From positions 217,581 to 281,580 of the forward strand of contig JADKAW010000004.1 in the NCBI GenBank assembly GCA_016719055.1: 64,000 nucleotides of DNA, given 5' to 3'. The notes beneath the pieces were generated by a model. It searched no databases and was not told where the DNA came from. It saw only the letters and a list, made by a program, of their open reading frames with translations. Numbering within the stretch: position 1 is the stretch's first letter; the number at the start of each line of letters is the position of its first letter. Below, one piece after another: positions 9,240 through 18,028 of this stretch. Position numbers and translations under genes: made by a program. The stretch is from Candidatus Rhodoferax mariagerensis. Its GTDB lineage: Bacteria; Pseudomonadota; Gammaproteobacteria; Burkholderiales; Burkholderiaceae_C.

Positions 9240-9989
9240 ATGAAAGTTCTGGTCGCAGTCAAGCGCGTGGTGGACTACAACGTCAAGGTCCGGGTCAAAT
9301 CGGACAACACTGCGGTGGACATCGCTAACGTCAAAATGAGCATGAACCCGTTTGACGAAATTGCCATCGAAGAAGCCGTGCGTTTGAAAGAAAAAGGCGT
9401 GGCCACCGAGATCATCGCCGTCTCTTGTGGTGTCACACAATGCCAGGAAACCCTGCGCACCGCCATGGCCATTGGTGCTGACCGCGCCATCCTGGTTGAA
9501 AGCGCTGAAGAGTTGCAACCGCTGGCCGTGGCCAAACTACTTAAGGCCCTGATCGACAAAGAACAACCCGGCCTCGTCATCCTGGGCAAACAAGCCATCG
9601 ACGACGACTGCAACCAGACCGGCCAGATGCTCGCCGCCCTGGCCGACCTGCCGCAAGTCACCTGCGCCAGCAAAGTCGTGGTTGAAGGTGCAAAGGCCAA
9701 CATCACCCGCGAAATCGACGGTGGATCTGAAACCCTGTCGGTCACCCTGCCAGCGGTGATGACCGCCGACCTGCGCCTGAATGAGCCACGCTACGTCACC
9801 CTGCCCAACATCATGAAGGCCAAGAAAAAGCCGCTGGAGACCCTCAAGCCCGCTGATTTGGGCGTGGACGTCACCCCGCGCATTAAAACCCTCAAAGTCA
9901 ACGAGCCCCCCAAACGCAGCGCCGGCATCAAGGTGCCTGATGTGGCCACCCTGGTGGACAAGCTCAAGAACGAAGCGAAGGTTATTTAA
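9240..9989 (+). CDS. etfB: Electron transfer flavoprotein beta subunit
   Basis: A 249-residue EtfB, the AMP-binding subunit of the ETF heterodimer that takes electrons from acyl-CoA and other dehydrogenases and passes them to ETF-ubiquinone oxidoreductase. The N-terminus MKVLVAVKRVVDYN, the ILGKQAIDDDCNQTGQMLA segment near residues 117-136 and the C-terminal KAKKKP region are typical, and the length matches the family. A clear ribosome binding site (GGAG) lies about 10 bases before the ATG. It is followed by etfA after a 122-base gap that contains two hairpins, and then by an acyl-CoA dehydrogenase that is a likely electron donor. Confidence 0.96.
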   Translation: MKVLVAVKRVVDYNVKVRVKSDNTAVDIANVKMSMNPFDEIAIEEAVRLKEKGVATEIIAVSCGVTQCQETLRTAMAIGADRAILVESAEELQPLAVAKLLKALIDKEQPGLVILGKQAIDDDCNQTGQMLAALADLPQVTCASKVVVEGAKANITREIDGGSETLSVTLPAVMTADLRLNEPRYVTLPNIMKAKKKPLETLKPADLGVDVTPRIKTLKVNEPPKRSAGIKVPDVATLVDKLKNEAKVI

Positions 9990-10017
9990 CACCCCTGAGT
10001 CAAGCTGTCGCTTGCCT

Positions 10018-10069
10018 CCCCCTCAAGGGGGCGAACCCAGCAGCCCGGCAAAGCCGGTTCTGCGGGTTC
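10018..10069 (+). repeat. Two adjacent hairpins between etfB and etfA (intergenic repeat)
   Basis: The first hairpin is CCCCCT-CA-AGGGGG at 10018-10031. The second spans 10033-10069, with stems GAACCC/GGGTTC, GCAG/CTGC and CCGGC/GCCGG around an AAA loop. The C-run/G-run hairpin preceded by CTGAGTCAAGC is a form I associate with intergenic repeats in Comamonadaceae genomes. Neither hairpin is followed by a T-run, so they are unlikely to be terminators; they may stabilise or process the etfBA mRNA. Confidence 0.6.
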
Positions 10070-10111
10070 TTCAAGCGAAAGCCACCGCACACACTGCAAA
10101 GGATTTGAACC

Positions 10112-11047
10112 ATGACCACCCTAGTTATCGCCGAACACGACAACACCAGCCTCAAGCCCGCTACCCTCAACACCGTCACTGCCGCCCTGAAATGTGGCGG
10201 TGAGGTCCATGTGCTGGTGGCTGGCTTCAACGCCGCAGCCGCGGCCACAGCCGCCGCCCGGGTCGCCGGTGTCGCCAAAGTGCTGCACATTGATGCCGAC
10301 ACCCTGGCCCACGGCATTGCCGAAAACGTCACCGCCCAGATCCAGAGCGTGGCTGTCAGCTACAGCCACATCCTGTTTGCTGCCACTGCCAGCGGCAAAA
10401 ACATCGCACCTCGCCTGGCCGCCAAACTTGACGTGGCCCAGATCAGCGACATCACGCAAGTCATCAGCGCTGACACCTTTGAGCGCCCGATTTATGCCGG
10501 TAACGCCATGGCCACCGTGCAAAGCACGGATGCAACCAAGGTCATTACTGTGCGTACCACGGGCTTTGACCCTGCAGCCCAGAGTGGACAAGCGCCAGCC
10601 ACTATTGAAACTGTAGCGCCCTCAGCGATGCCGGGCAACACCACCTACGTCGGCAGCGAAATCGCCAAAAACGACCGCCCGGAGCTGACCGCCGCCAAGA
10701 TCATTGTCAGCGGTGGCCGCGCCCTGGGCTCCCAAGAAAAGTTCAATAGCGTCATGACCCCACTGGCTGACAAACTCGGGGCCGCCATCGGTGCCAGCCG
10801 GGCGGCGGTGGATGCCGGTTATGCCGCCAATGACCTGCAGGTGGGCCAGACCGGCAAGATTGTGGCCCCCCAGCTCTACATTGCCGCGGGCATCAGCGGT
10901 GCCATTCAGCACCTGGCAGGCATGAAAGACAGCAAGGTGATTGTGGCCATCAACAAGGATCCCGAGGCACCTATCTTCAGCGTGGCTGACTATGGCTTGG
11001 AGGCCGATCTTTTTGCTGCAGTGCCAGAACTGGTCGCCGCCCTGTAA
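10112..11047 (+). CDS. etfA: Electron transfer flavoprotein alpha subunit
   Basis: A 311-residue EtfA, the FAD-binding subunit of ETF. The N-terminal domain is alanine-rich and matches the EtfA core. The C-terminal FAD domain shows the hallmark stretches GGRALGSQEKF near residue 197, QVGQTGKIVAPQLYIAAGISGA near residues 246-267, and INKDPEAPIFSVADYG near 285-300. Start chosen at ATG 10112, with AAGGA upstream at a normal distance. It is probably cotranscribed with etfB and followed by a strong intrinsic terminator, so the acyl-CoA dehydrogenase behind it may have its own promoter or depend on readthrough. Confidence 0.96.
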   Translation: MTTLVIAEHDNTSLKPATLNTVTAALKCGGEVHVLVAGFNAAAAATAAARVAGVAKVLHIDADTLAHGIAENVTAQIQSVAVSYSHILFAATASGKNIAPRLAAKLDVAQISDITQVISADTFERPIYAGNAMATVQSTDATKVITVRTTGFDPAAQSGQAPATIETVAPSAMPGNTTYVGSEIAKNDRPELTAAKIIVSGGRALGSQEKFNSVMTPLADKLGAAIGASRAAVDAGYAANDLQVGQTGKIVAPQLYIAAGISGAIQHLAGMKDSKVIVAINKDPEAPIFSVADYGLEADLFAAVPELVAAL

Positions 11048-11074
11048 TGCAACTTGGGGCGTGCCCTCAAATAC

Positions 11075-11103
11075 AGGGCATCCATCGTGATGCCCTTTTT
11101 TTC
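11075..11103 (+). terminator. Rho-independent terminator after etfA
   Basis: An 8-bp perfect stem AGGGCATC/GATGCCCT with a 6-base loop is followed by a run of eight T residues, 28 bases past the etfA stop. It lies before the ribosome binding site of the acyl-CoA dehydrogenase gene. Confidence 0.85.
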
Positions 11104-11151
11104 GCCTGGGCCGGGTGCCCGGCTTGAACAAACAACTACCGGAGAAGAACC

Positions 11152-12972
11152 ATGAGTTACATAGCCCCCCTGAAAGACATGCTGTTCAACATCAAATACC
11201 TGGCCAATATTGACCAGGTAGCGCAGTTGCCGGGCATGGAAGATGCTGGTTTTGACACGGCTCAAGCCGTGCTGGAAGAGGCAGCCAAGTTCAACGAAGG
11301 CGTGCTCAGCCCGCTGAACTGGACCGCTGACCAGACACCGACCAGTTGGAAAGGCGGCGTGGTCACGGCCAGTCCGGGGTTCAAGGAAGCCTACCAGCAA
11401 TACACCGAAGCGGGTTGGCAAGGACTGCAGCATCCGGTGGCTTTTGGCGGCCAGGGCTTGCCCAAGACGATTGGATCGGCCGTGGGTGAAATGCAAAATT
11501 CAGCCAACATGAGCTTTGCGCTGTTGCCACTGCTGACCGACGGGGCCATTGAGGCGCTGCTCACCGCAGGCTCCGAAGACCTCAATGCCATCTACCTCGA
11601 AAAACTGGTCAGCGGCCAGTGGGCCGGCACCATGAACCTGACCGAATCACAGGCTGGCAGTGATTTGGCCGCCGTGCGCACCAAGGCTGAACCCCAGCCC
11701 GACGGCAGCTACAAAATCGCCGGCACCAAAATCTTCATCACCTGGGGTGAGCATGAAATGGCTGAGAACATCATCCACCTGGTGCTGGCCCGGGTGGTGG
11801 GCGCGCCAGAGGGTGTCAAAGGCATCAGCCTGTTTGTGGTGCCCAAATTCATCGTCAACAGTGACGGCTCACTTGGAGCGCGTAACGACGTGCAATGCGT
11901 CAGCATCGAACACAAGATGGGTATCAAGGCCAGCCCGACCTGTGTGCTTCAGTTTGGCGATGGCTTGGCTTCGAGTGTTGCAGACAGCGCTGGGCCTGGC
12001 GCTGTGGGCTACCTGGTGGGGCAGGAAAACCGTGGCCTCGAATACATGTTCATCATGATGAATGCTGCTCGTTATGGGGTCGGTGTGCAGGGCATTGCCA
12101 TTGCCCAGATGGCGTATCAGAAAGCGGTGTCGTTTGCCAAAGACCGCATCCAGAGTCGCCCGGTCGATGGCTCGCTCAAAGCAGCCGGACCCATCATTCA
12201 CCACCCGGATGTCAAGCGCATGCTGATGACCATGCGTGCCTATACCGAGGGTTGCCGCGCCTTGTCCAGTGTGGCCGCCGCCGCTTATGACGCAGCGCAC
12301 CATTGCTCGGACGCTGAAATCCGCAGGGAAAACGAGACCTTTTATGAGTTCATGGTGCCGCTGATCAAAGGCTACAGCACTGAAATGAGCCTGGAAGTCA
12401 CCAGCCTGGGCGTGCAGGTGCACGGCGGCATGGGCTTTATCGAAGAAACCGGCTGCGCCCAGTATTACCGCGATGCCAGGATTTTGACCATTTACGAAGG
12501 CACCACCGCGATTCAGGCCAATGACCTGGTGGGGCGCAAAACCTTGCGCGATGGCGGCCAGACGGCCAAAGCACTGGCAGTGCAGATTGAATCCACCGAA
12601 GCCGCCCTGGTGGCCAGCGGCACTGCCGATGCGCTGGTGGTGGCCAAACGCTTGGCTGCTGCGCGGCTGGCTTTTGTGGATGTGGTGAATTTTGTCGCCG
12701 GCAATACCAAGGCCCTGCCCAAAGACGTGTTTGCGGGCAGCGTGCCCTATCTGATGCTGGCCGGCAACCTGATGGCGGGCTGGCAGATGGGCCGCGCGCT
12801 GCTGGCGGCGCAAGAGGCGCTGGCGCGTGGTGAAGATGTGGCGTTTATGCAAGCCAAGATCACCACCGCGCGGTTTTACGCCGACCATCTGTTGACCAAG
12901 GCACCAGGTCTGCGTGACGCGGTTGTGGAAGGCGCAGCCTGTGTGACGGCGCTGGCGCTTGAGGCGTTTTGA
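11152..12972 (+). CDS. Acyl-CoA dehydrogenase, DmdC-like (about 600 residues)
   Basis: A 606-residue flavoprotein of the long acyl-CoA dehydrogenase class that includes DmdC (methylmercaptopropionyl-CoA dehydrogenase) and related beta-oxidation enzymes. The N-terminal alpha-helical segment is followed by the FAD/substrate motif WAGTMNLTESQAGSDLA near residues 158-174 and KIFITWGEHEMAENI near 195. The catalytic glutamate of the ILTIYEGTTAIQ motif is near residue 448. A C-terminal extension of about 150 residues (AcylCoA_dh_C type) follows. It would oxidise an acyl-CoA to the enoyl-CoA and pass electrons to the ETF encoded just upstream. RBS GGAGAAG is well placed. Substrate cannot be assigned from sequence alone. 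Confidence 0.88.
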   Translation: MSYIAPLKDMLFNIKYLANIDQVAQLPGMEDAGFDTAQAVLEEAAKFNEGVLSPLNWTADQTPTSWKGGVVTASPGFKEAYQQYTEAGWQGLQHPVAFGGQGLPKTIGSAVGEMQNSANMSFALLPLLTDGAIEALLTAGSEDLNAIYLEKLVSGQWAGTMNLTESQAGSDLAAVRTKAEPQPDGSYKIAGTKIFITWGEHEMAENIIHLVLARVVGAPEGVKGISLFVVPKFIVNSDGSLGARNDVQCVSIEHKMGIKASPTCVLQFGDGLASSVADSAGPGAVGYLVGQENRGLEYMFIMMNAARYGVGVQGIAIAQMAYQKAVSFAKDRIQSRPVDGSLKAAGPIIHHPDVKRMLMTMRAYTEGCRALSSVAAAAYDAAHHCSDAEIRRENETFYEFMVPLIKGYSTEMSLEVTSLGVQVHGGMGFIEETGCAQYYRDARILTIYEGTTAIQANDLVGRKTLRDGGQTAKALAVQIESTEAALVASGTADALVVAKRLAAARLAFVDVVNFVAGNTKALPKDVFAGSVPYLMLAGNLMAGWQMGRALLAAQEALARGEDVAFMQAKITTARFYADHLLTKAPGLRDAVVEGAACVTALALEAF

Positions 12973-13229
12973 TGGCATGGGTAGCATGACCTGACCGCCG
13001 CTTGATCACTGGCTTGATGTCAGTGATCTGCTATATTTAAAATAGCTATTAGCGCAATGATAGTAAGGGCTAGAGGCTATTTTATAGCAAATGTACGGAA
13101 CGTAAGATGTCACACCTGCCAGCCCCCTTGAACGCTTAGCCTTTTCCGGTGATGGGCGCACCGCTGTTCATCATCAGCAACCCAAAGCTGGTGATTGCCC
13201 AGTGCATCGAGCGATCAAAACGAAGCAAT
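12973..13229. other. Convergent intergenic region, no gene recognised
   Basis: This 257-base gap lies between the acyl-CoA dehydrogenase and the convergent beta-CASP gene. It contains one repeat copy (13030-13089). In the rest I see no terminator with a T-run and no convincing gene. A short minus-strand frame ending at 13136 (last residues LLMMNSGAPITGKG) is open but has no start with a ribosome binding site. Confidence 0.5.
13030..13089 (+). repeat. Dispersed GGGCTAGAGG-core repeat, copy 2 (intergenic)
   Basis: This is one of the best preserved copies. A left arm ending AAAATAGC is mirrored by a right arm GCTATTTT, and between them lie AGCTATTAGCGCAATGATAG and the core AAGGGCTAGAGG. It lies between convergent genes and is free of coding constraint. 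Confidence 0.75.
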
Positions 13230-14594
13230 TCAAGTCGGCCAGGTGGATCCCTGCTCAGGCACCTGGGCGCGCCAACCCAGTTCACGCTCGATGCGGCTGC
13301 GTAGCACGTCAGCCGGGCCAGCTTCGCCATGCACCACATAAACCTGATCAGGCGCGCCCGGCATGCTGCGCAGCCAAGCCAGCAATTGGTTGGCGTCTGC
13401 ATGGGCTGAGGCTGATTGCAGTTGCACCACTTCAGCCTGAACCTCCACGTCGCGACCATGAATTCGGACCTGTTTGGCACCGCTGGCCAAGGTGCCGCCA
13501 CGCGTGCCTGGTGCCTGAAACCCGGTCAGGATGATCATGTTGCGATGGTTGCCGGCATAGTGCGCCAGGTGGTGCAGCACGCGCCCGCCCGTGGCCATGC
13601 CGCTGGCCGACAAAATCACCATCGGACCATGGCGGCTGGCCAAGGCGCGCGATTCATCGGTACTGTTGACCATGGTGGCGCTGTGTGTCAGCGCGCGGGT
13701 GTCTGGCCGGCTCAAGCGGTGCTCACCGGGGTGGCTTTCGAACAAATGGGTGGTGTGCACCGCCATCGGGCTGTCCAGAAAGATCGGCAGCGAGCTTGGC
13801 AGCTCGCCCTTGATCTTGAGCAGGTGGATGGCATGCAGCAGCGCCTGTGCCCGCCCCACCGCAAATACCGGCACCACTGCCACACCACCGCGCTTGGCCA
13901 CGCGTTGCAAGGCTGGGGCCAGCTCGGCTGGCATGTCTTCGTGTGGATGGGTGCGGTCGCCATAAGTGGATTCAATCAACACCGTGTCGGCCAGTGGTGC
14001 ATCGGCCGGTGGGCTCATGATCAGGTCGTCTGGCCGCCCCAGGTCGCCCGAGAACAAAATGCGCCGTCCAGCCAGTTCCAGCAGAATGCACGACGCACCC
14101 AGAATATGGCCGGCCGGTGACAGGGTGGCTTTCCAGCCGGGCAGCGGCGAAAAGATTTTACCAAATTCGACAGTTTTGATCAGCGGTAGCGCATTGAGCG
14201 CATCCTGGCGGGTGTAAAGCGGCAGGGCTGGCGCGTGTTTACTAAGCTTGTGCCGGTTGGCAAATTCGGCGTCTTCTTCCTGAATATGACCGCTGTCGGG
14301 CAGCAAAATGCGGCACAGGTCACGGGTGCCGGTTGACGCATACACATGGCCTGAAAACCCCTCGTTGGCCAGCAGTGGCAGGTAGCCGCTGTGGTCCAGG
14401 TGGGCATGAGTGAGCACGACTGCATCGATTTGGTTGGGTGCAATGCTCAATGGCGTCCAGTTGCGCAAACGCAGTTGTTTGTAGCCCTGAAACAGTCCGC
14501 AGTCCACCAGCAGCGAGTGTCCGTCATGCCGGACCAGGTATTTGGAGCCCGTCACCGTGCCGGCACCCCCAAGAAATGTGATGTTCACGCCCAT
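13230..14594 (-). CDS. Metallo-beta-lactamase fold, beta-CASP RNA-processing-type hydrolase
   Basis: A 454-residue beta-CASP protein, related to CPSF-73-like and RNase J-like nucleases. The zinc site motif THAHLDHSGYLP is near residues 61-72 and the N-terminal FLGGAGTVTGSKYLV is typical. The beta-CASP domain includes LIESTYGDRTHP near 204 and SASGMATGGRVLHHLAHY near 328. The C-terminal RMMBL motif region ends ASAHADANQLLAWL. The expected role is RNA cleavage or processing in the cytoplasm, but no target is evident. It is monocistronic, downstream of the dnaKJ terminator on the same strand. Confidence 0.85.
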   Translation of the reverse strand: MGVNITFLGGAGTVTGSKYLVRHDGHSLLVDCGLFQGYKQLRLRNWTPLSIAPNQIDAVVLTHAHLDHSGYLPLLANEGFSGHVYASTGTRDLCRILLPDSGHIQEEDAEFANRHKLSKHAPALPLYTRQDALNALPLIKTVEFGKIFSPLPGWKATLSPAGHILGASCILLELAGRRILFSGDLGRPDDLIMSPPADAPLADTVLIESTYGDRTHPHEDMPAELAPALQRVAKRGGVAVVPVFAVGRAQALLHAIHLLKIKGELPSSLPIFLDSPMAVHTTHLFESHPGEHRLSRPDTRALTHSATMVNSTDESRALASRHGPMVILSASGMATGGRVLHHLAHYAGNHRNMIILTGFQAPGTRGGTLASGAKQVRIHGRDVEVQAEVVQLQSASAHADANQLLAWLRSMPGAPDQVYVVHGEAGPADVLRSRIERELGWRAQVPEQGSTWPT

Positions 14595-14620
14595 GAGCTA
14601 TTCTCCTTGTGGGTTGCCTG

Positions 14621-14660
14621 GCAAAAAAAAGGCCACGCAGGCTGTGGGCAACCGCGTGGC
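14621..14660 (-). terminator. Rho-independent terminator downstream of dnaJ
   Basis: Read on the minus strand, the stem GCCACGC/GCGTGGC (with further imperfect pairing in the loop) is followed directly by CCTTTTTTTT. It lies about 40 bases after the dnaJ stop and before the beta-CASP gene. Confidence 0.85.
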
Positions 14661-14702
14661 ATGATTTTGCAAGGATTCGTGTCTTGCAGGGGGCGTCAAA
14701 GC

Positions 14703-15839
14703 CTAACTGAAAAAACTCTTTAAACGGTCTGTCCAGCTGTCACCTGTTGGGGAATGTTTGGCCCCGCCCTTTTTCAGGGACTCATCAAGCTCTCGCAGCA
14801 GCTTGCGCTGGTGTTCGGTCAGTTTGACCGGGGTTTCGAGCAGGATATGGCAATACAGGTCGCCCGGATAACTTGAGCGCACGCCTTTGATACCCTTGCC
14901 GCGCAACCTGAATTGTTTGCCGGTTTGAGTGCCTTCGGGAATGTCAATGGCGGCCTTGCCGGCCAGCGTGGGCACATCAATTTCGCCGCCCAAGGTGGCG
15001 GTCACGATACTGATGGGCACCGAGCAGTGCAGGTCATCGCCATCGCGCTCAAAGATGTCATGCTTTTTGAGGCGGATTTCAATGTACAGGTCGCCCGGTG
15101 GGCCGCCATTGGTGCCGGGCTCGCCATTGCCTGCACTGCGAATGCGCATGCCGCCGTCGATGCCGGACGGAATCTTGACCTCCAGCGTCTTCTGCTTTTT
15201 GATTTTGCCCTGGCCATGGCAGGCTGGGCAAGGCTCCGGAATCACCTTGCCGGTGCCTCGGCAGGTGGGGCAGGTCTGCTGTACGCTGAAAAAACCCTGA
15301 CGCATTTGTACTGAGCCAGAGCCGCCGCAAGTGCCGCACGACTTGACCTGGGTGCCGGGCTTGGCACCACTGCCATGGCAGGTGTCGCAGGCCTCCCAGC
15401 TTGGAATGCGAATTTGTGCGTCCTTGCCCTTGGCGGCTTCTTCGAGCGTGACTTCCATGGCGTAACTCAGGTCGCTGCCACGGTAGACCTGACGGCCACC
15501 GCCGGCCCGGCCACGCGATTGACCAAACATGTCGCCAAAAATATCGCCAAAGGCCTCGGCAAAACCGCCATAGGCCTCAGCGCCACCCGGGCCACCCCGC
15601 ATATTGGGGTCCACACCGGCAAAGCCATGCTGGTCGTAGGCGGCGCGTTTTTGCGCGTCCGACAACATTTCGTAGGCCTCTTTGCATTCCTTGAACTTCT
15701 CTTCGGCCGCCTTGGCCGCATCCCCCTGGTTGCGGTCGGGGTGGTGCTTCATCGCGTGTTTGCGATAAGCCTTTTTGATCTCGTCGTCAGAGGCGTTTTT
15801 GGGAACGCCTAAAACCTCGTAGTAATCTCTTTTAGCCAT
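14703..15839 (-). CDS. dnaJ: Chaperone protein DnaJ
   Basis: A 378-residue type I J-protein, co-chaperone that stimulates DnaK ATPase and delivers unfolded substrates. The J domain carries the essential HPD motif at about residues 33-35 (KHHPDRN). It is followed by a short Gly-rich linker (MRGGPGGAEAYGG), then four CxxCxGxG zinc-finger repeats between roughly residues 135 and 210 (CDTCHGSG, CGTCGGSG, CPTCRGTG, CPACHGQG), and the two C-terminal substrate domains. It lies 102 bases downstream of dnaK on the same strand and is probably in the same transcript. Confidence 0.97.
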   Translation of the reverse strand: MAKRDYYEVLGVPKNASDDEIKKAYRKHAMKHHPDRNQGDAAKAAEEKFKECKEAYEMLSDAQKRAAYDQHGFAGVDPNMRGGPGGAEAYGGFAEAFGDIFGDMFGQSRGRAGGGRQVYRGSDLSYAMEVTLEEAAKGKDAQIRIPSWEACDTCHGSGAKPGTQVKSCGTCGGSGSVQMRQGFFSVQQTCPTCRGTGKVIPEPCPACHGQGKIKKQKTLEVKIPSGIDGGMRIRSAGNGEPGTNGGPPGDLYIEIRLKKHDIFERDGDDLHCSVPISIVTATLGGEIDVPTLAGKAAIDIPEGTQTGKQFRLRGKGIKGVRSSYPGDLYCHILLETPVKLTEHQRKLLRELDESLKKGGAKHSPTGDSWTDRLKSFFS

Positions 15840-15868
15840 GGTCTACTCGTGCCGGGTTTCAATACAAA

Positions 15869-15903
15869 CGCCGCATTGAAGCCAATGGGCTATCAACGCG
15901 GCG
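15869..15903 (-). other. Stem-loop between dnaK and dnaJ
   Basis: An imperfect 12-bp outer stem (CGCCGCATTGAA against ATCAACGCGGCG) encloses an inner AGCC-AATG-GGCT stem. No T-run follows, so it does not look like a terminator. It could be a processing or stability element adjusting the DnaK:DnaJ ratio; that is an inference. Confidence 0.5.
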
Positions 15904-15941
15904 CATGTTGCTTGGTTCAACAACGGTGATGAAGCCGGCGC

Positions 15942-17897
15942 TTAGGGCTTTTTGACTTCTTTCACTTCTGCGTCAACCACATTGTCGTCTTGTTCAGCGC
16001 CGGCTTGTGGCCCAGCCTGATTCGGGCCGGCACCTGCGGCACCCGCTGCCTGGGCCTCGGCACCTTCTTTGGCCTGCATGTCAGCGTACATTTTCTCACC
16101 CAGCTTCTGGCTGACCGTCATCAGCGCGTTGCTCTTTTCTTCAATGGCGGCCTTGTCGCTGCCTTTGAGGGCTGCTTCAAGATCTTTCACAGCTGCTTCA
16201 ATTTTTTCTTTTTCACTGGCGTCAATTTTGTCGCCGTACTCTGTCAGACTCTTCTTCACGCTGTGCATGCTGGCTTCGGCCTGGTTTTTGGCTTGTACCA
16301 GCTCCAGCTTTTTCTTGTCGTCGGCAGCGTTGAGCTCGGCGTCCTTGACCATTTGCTGAATTTCGGCTTCTGACAAGCCGGAATTGGCCTTGATGGTGAT
16401 CTTGTTTTCTTTGCCGGTGCCTTTGTCTTTGGCACCCACATGCAAAATGCCGTTGGCGTCAATGTCAAACGACACTTCAATTTGTGGCAAACCACGCGCT
16501 GCCGGAGGAATGCCTTCAAGGTTGAATTCACCCAGCAGCTTGTTGCCAGCCGCAATTTCGCGCTCACCTTGAAAGACCTTGATGGTGACTGCTGGCTGAT
16601 TGTCATCGGCAGTTGAGAAAGTTTGCGCAAACTTGGTCGGAATGGTGGTATTTTTAGTGATCATCTTGGTCATCACACCGCCCAGCGTTTCAATGCCCAA
16701 GCTCAGTGGCGTCACGTCGAGCAACAGCACGTCGGTGCGGTCACCGCTGAGCACCTGGCCCTGAATGGCAGCACCCACGGCCACGGCTTCGTCCGGGTTC
16801 ACGTCCTTGCGCGGCTCTTTGCCAAACAGTTCCTTGACCTTTTCTTGCACTTTGGGCATGCGCGTCATGCCGCCCACCAAAATCACGTCGTGAATATCGG
16901 CCACGCTCACGCCAGCATCCTTGATGGCCGTGCGGCAGGGCGCAATGGTGCGCTCAATCAGCTCTTCGACCAGAGATTCGAGCTTGGAGCGGGTGAGCTT
17001 GATGTTCAGGTGCTTAGGACCGGAGGCATCAGCTGTGACGTAGGGCAGGTTGATGTCCGTCTGGGCGCTGCTGGACAGTTCAATTTTGGCTTTCTCCGCG
17101 GCTTCTTTCAGGCGCTGCAAGGCCAGCACGTCTTTGCCCAGGTCCACACCTTGGTCTTTCTTGAACTCTGCAATGATGAAGTCAATGATGCGTTGGTCAA
17201 AGTCTTCGCCGCCCAAAAAGGTGTCACCGTTGGTGGACAACACTTCAAATTGTTTTTCACCGTCAACGTCGGCTATTTCGATGATGGACACGTCGAACGT
17301 GCCGCCACCCAAGTCGTACACGGCAATTTTGCGGTCGCCCTTTTCGTTCTTGTCCAAACCAAACGCCAATGCGGCGGCAGTGGGTTCGTTGATGATGCGT
17401 TTGACATCCAGGCCAGCAATGCGGCCGGCGTCCTTGGTGGCTTGGCGCTGAGCGTCGTTAAAGTAGGCTGGTACCGTGATCACGGCATCAGTCACCGCTT
17501 CACCCAGATAGTCTTCGGCAGTTTTCTTCATTTTTCGCAACACGTCGGCGCTGACCTGTTGCGGTGCCATGCGGTTTCCGCGTACCTCGACCCAGGCATC
17601 ACCGTTGTCAGCTGCCGCAATTCTGTAGGGCATCAGGTCGATGTCTTTTTGAACTTCTTTTTCGGTGAACTTTCGCCCAATCAGGCGCTTGACGGCGTAC
17701 AAGGTATTCTTGGGGTTAGTGACCGATTGGCGCTTGGCCGAGGCGCCCACCAGCACTTCTCCGTCTTCCTGGTAGGCGATGATGGAAGGTGTGGTGCGCG
17801 CGCCTTCAGCGTTTTCAATCACTTTGGGCGTATTGCCCTCCATGATGGCTACGCAACTGTTGGTTGTGCCCAGATCAATACCAATGATTCTTCCCAT
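15942..17897 (-). CDS. dnaK: Chaperone protein DnaK (Hsp70)
   Basis: A 651-residue Hsp70. The N-terminal ATPase domain begins MGRIIGIDLGTTNSCVA and shows AVYDLGGGTFDVSI near residue 193 and the VGGMTRMP phosphate motif near 342. The substrate-binding domain follows after the linker DVLLLDVTPLSLG near 390. The C-terminal lid ends with an Ala/Gly/Gln-rich tail and the acidic DDNVVDAEVKEV motif that binds co-chaperones. It works with DnaJ and GrpE, encoded on either side. A sigma-32-like promoter is visible about 110 bases upstream. Confidence 0.98.
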   Translation of the reverse strand: MGRIIGIDLGTTNSCVAIMEGNTPKVIENAEGARTTPSIIAYQEDGEVLVGASAKRQSVTNPKNTLYAVKRLIGRKFTEKEVQKDIDLMPYRIAAADNGDAWVEVRGNRMAPQQVSADVLRKMKKTAEDYLGEAVTDAVITVPAYFNDAQRQATKDAGRIAGLDVKRIINEPTAAALAFGLDKNEKGDRKIAVYDLGGGTFDVSIIEIADVDGEKQFEVLSTNGDTFLGGEDFDQRIIDFIIAEFKKDQGVDLGKDVLALQRLKEAAEKAKIELSSSAQTDINLPYVTADASGPKHLNIKLTRSKLESLVEELIERTIAPCRTAIKDAGVSVADIHDVILVGGMTRMPKVQEKVKELFGKEPRKDVNPDEAVAVGAAIQGQVLSGDRTDVLLLDVTPLSLGIETLGGVMTKMITKNTTIPTKFAQTFSTADDNQPAVTIKVFQGEREIAAGNKLLGEFNLEGIPPAARGLPQIEVSFDIDANGILHVGAKDKGTGKENKITIKANSGLSEAEIQQMVKDAELNAADDKKKLELVQAKNQAEASMHSVKKSLTEYGDKIDASEKEKIEAAVKDLEAALKGSDKAAIEEKSNALMTVSQKLGEKMYADMQAKEGAEAQAAGAAGAGPNQAGPQAGAEQDDNVVDAEVKEVKKP

Positions 17898-17990
17898 GAT
17901 GTTTCCTTAAAGGGTTGGGGGCAAAACTGGCCTGCCAGGCAGGTTGCGCGCTGTCCCACGAGGGTTTTTAAAATTCAGATGCGTGTAACG

Positions 17991-18015
17991 TGTGGATGAC
18001 TTGATGCTTTTCAAG
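17991..18015 (-). promoter_or_regulatory. Possible sigma-32 promoter of dnaK
   Basis: On the minus strand a perfect CTTGAA (18015-18010) is followed after 14 bases by CCACAC, a partial match to the CCCCAT-type heat-shock -10. It sits about 95 bases upstream of the dnaK start. The -10 match is weaker than that of the grpE promoter. Confidence 0.45.
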
Positions 18016-18028
18016 CCGGTTTTGCGAC

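Noticed and set aside
11869..12987. 372-codon open frame antisense to the acyl-CoA dehydrogenase
   Set aside because: Shadow frame with no motifs; the forward gene has catalytic residues and a ribosome binding site.
16623..17999. 458-codon open frame antisense to dnaK
   Set aside because: The dnaK sequence explains the region fully; the antisense product has a His/Val-rich composition typical of shadows.
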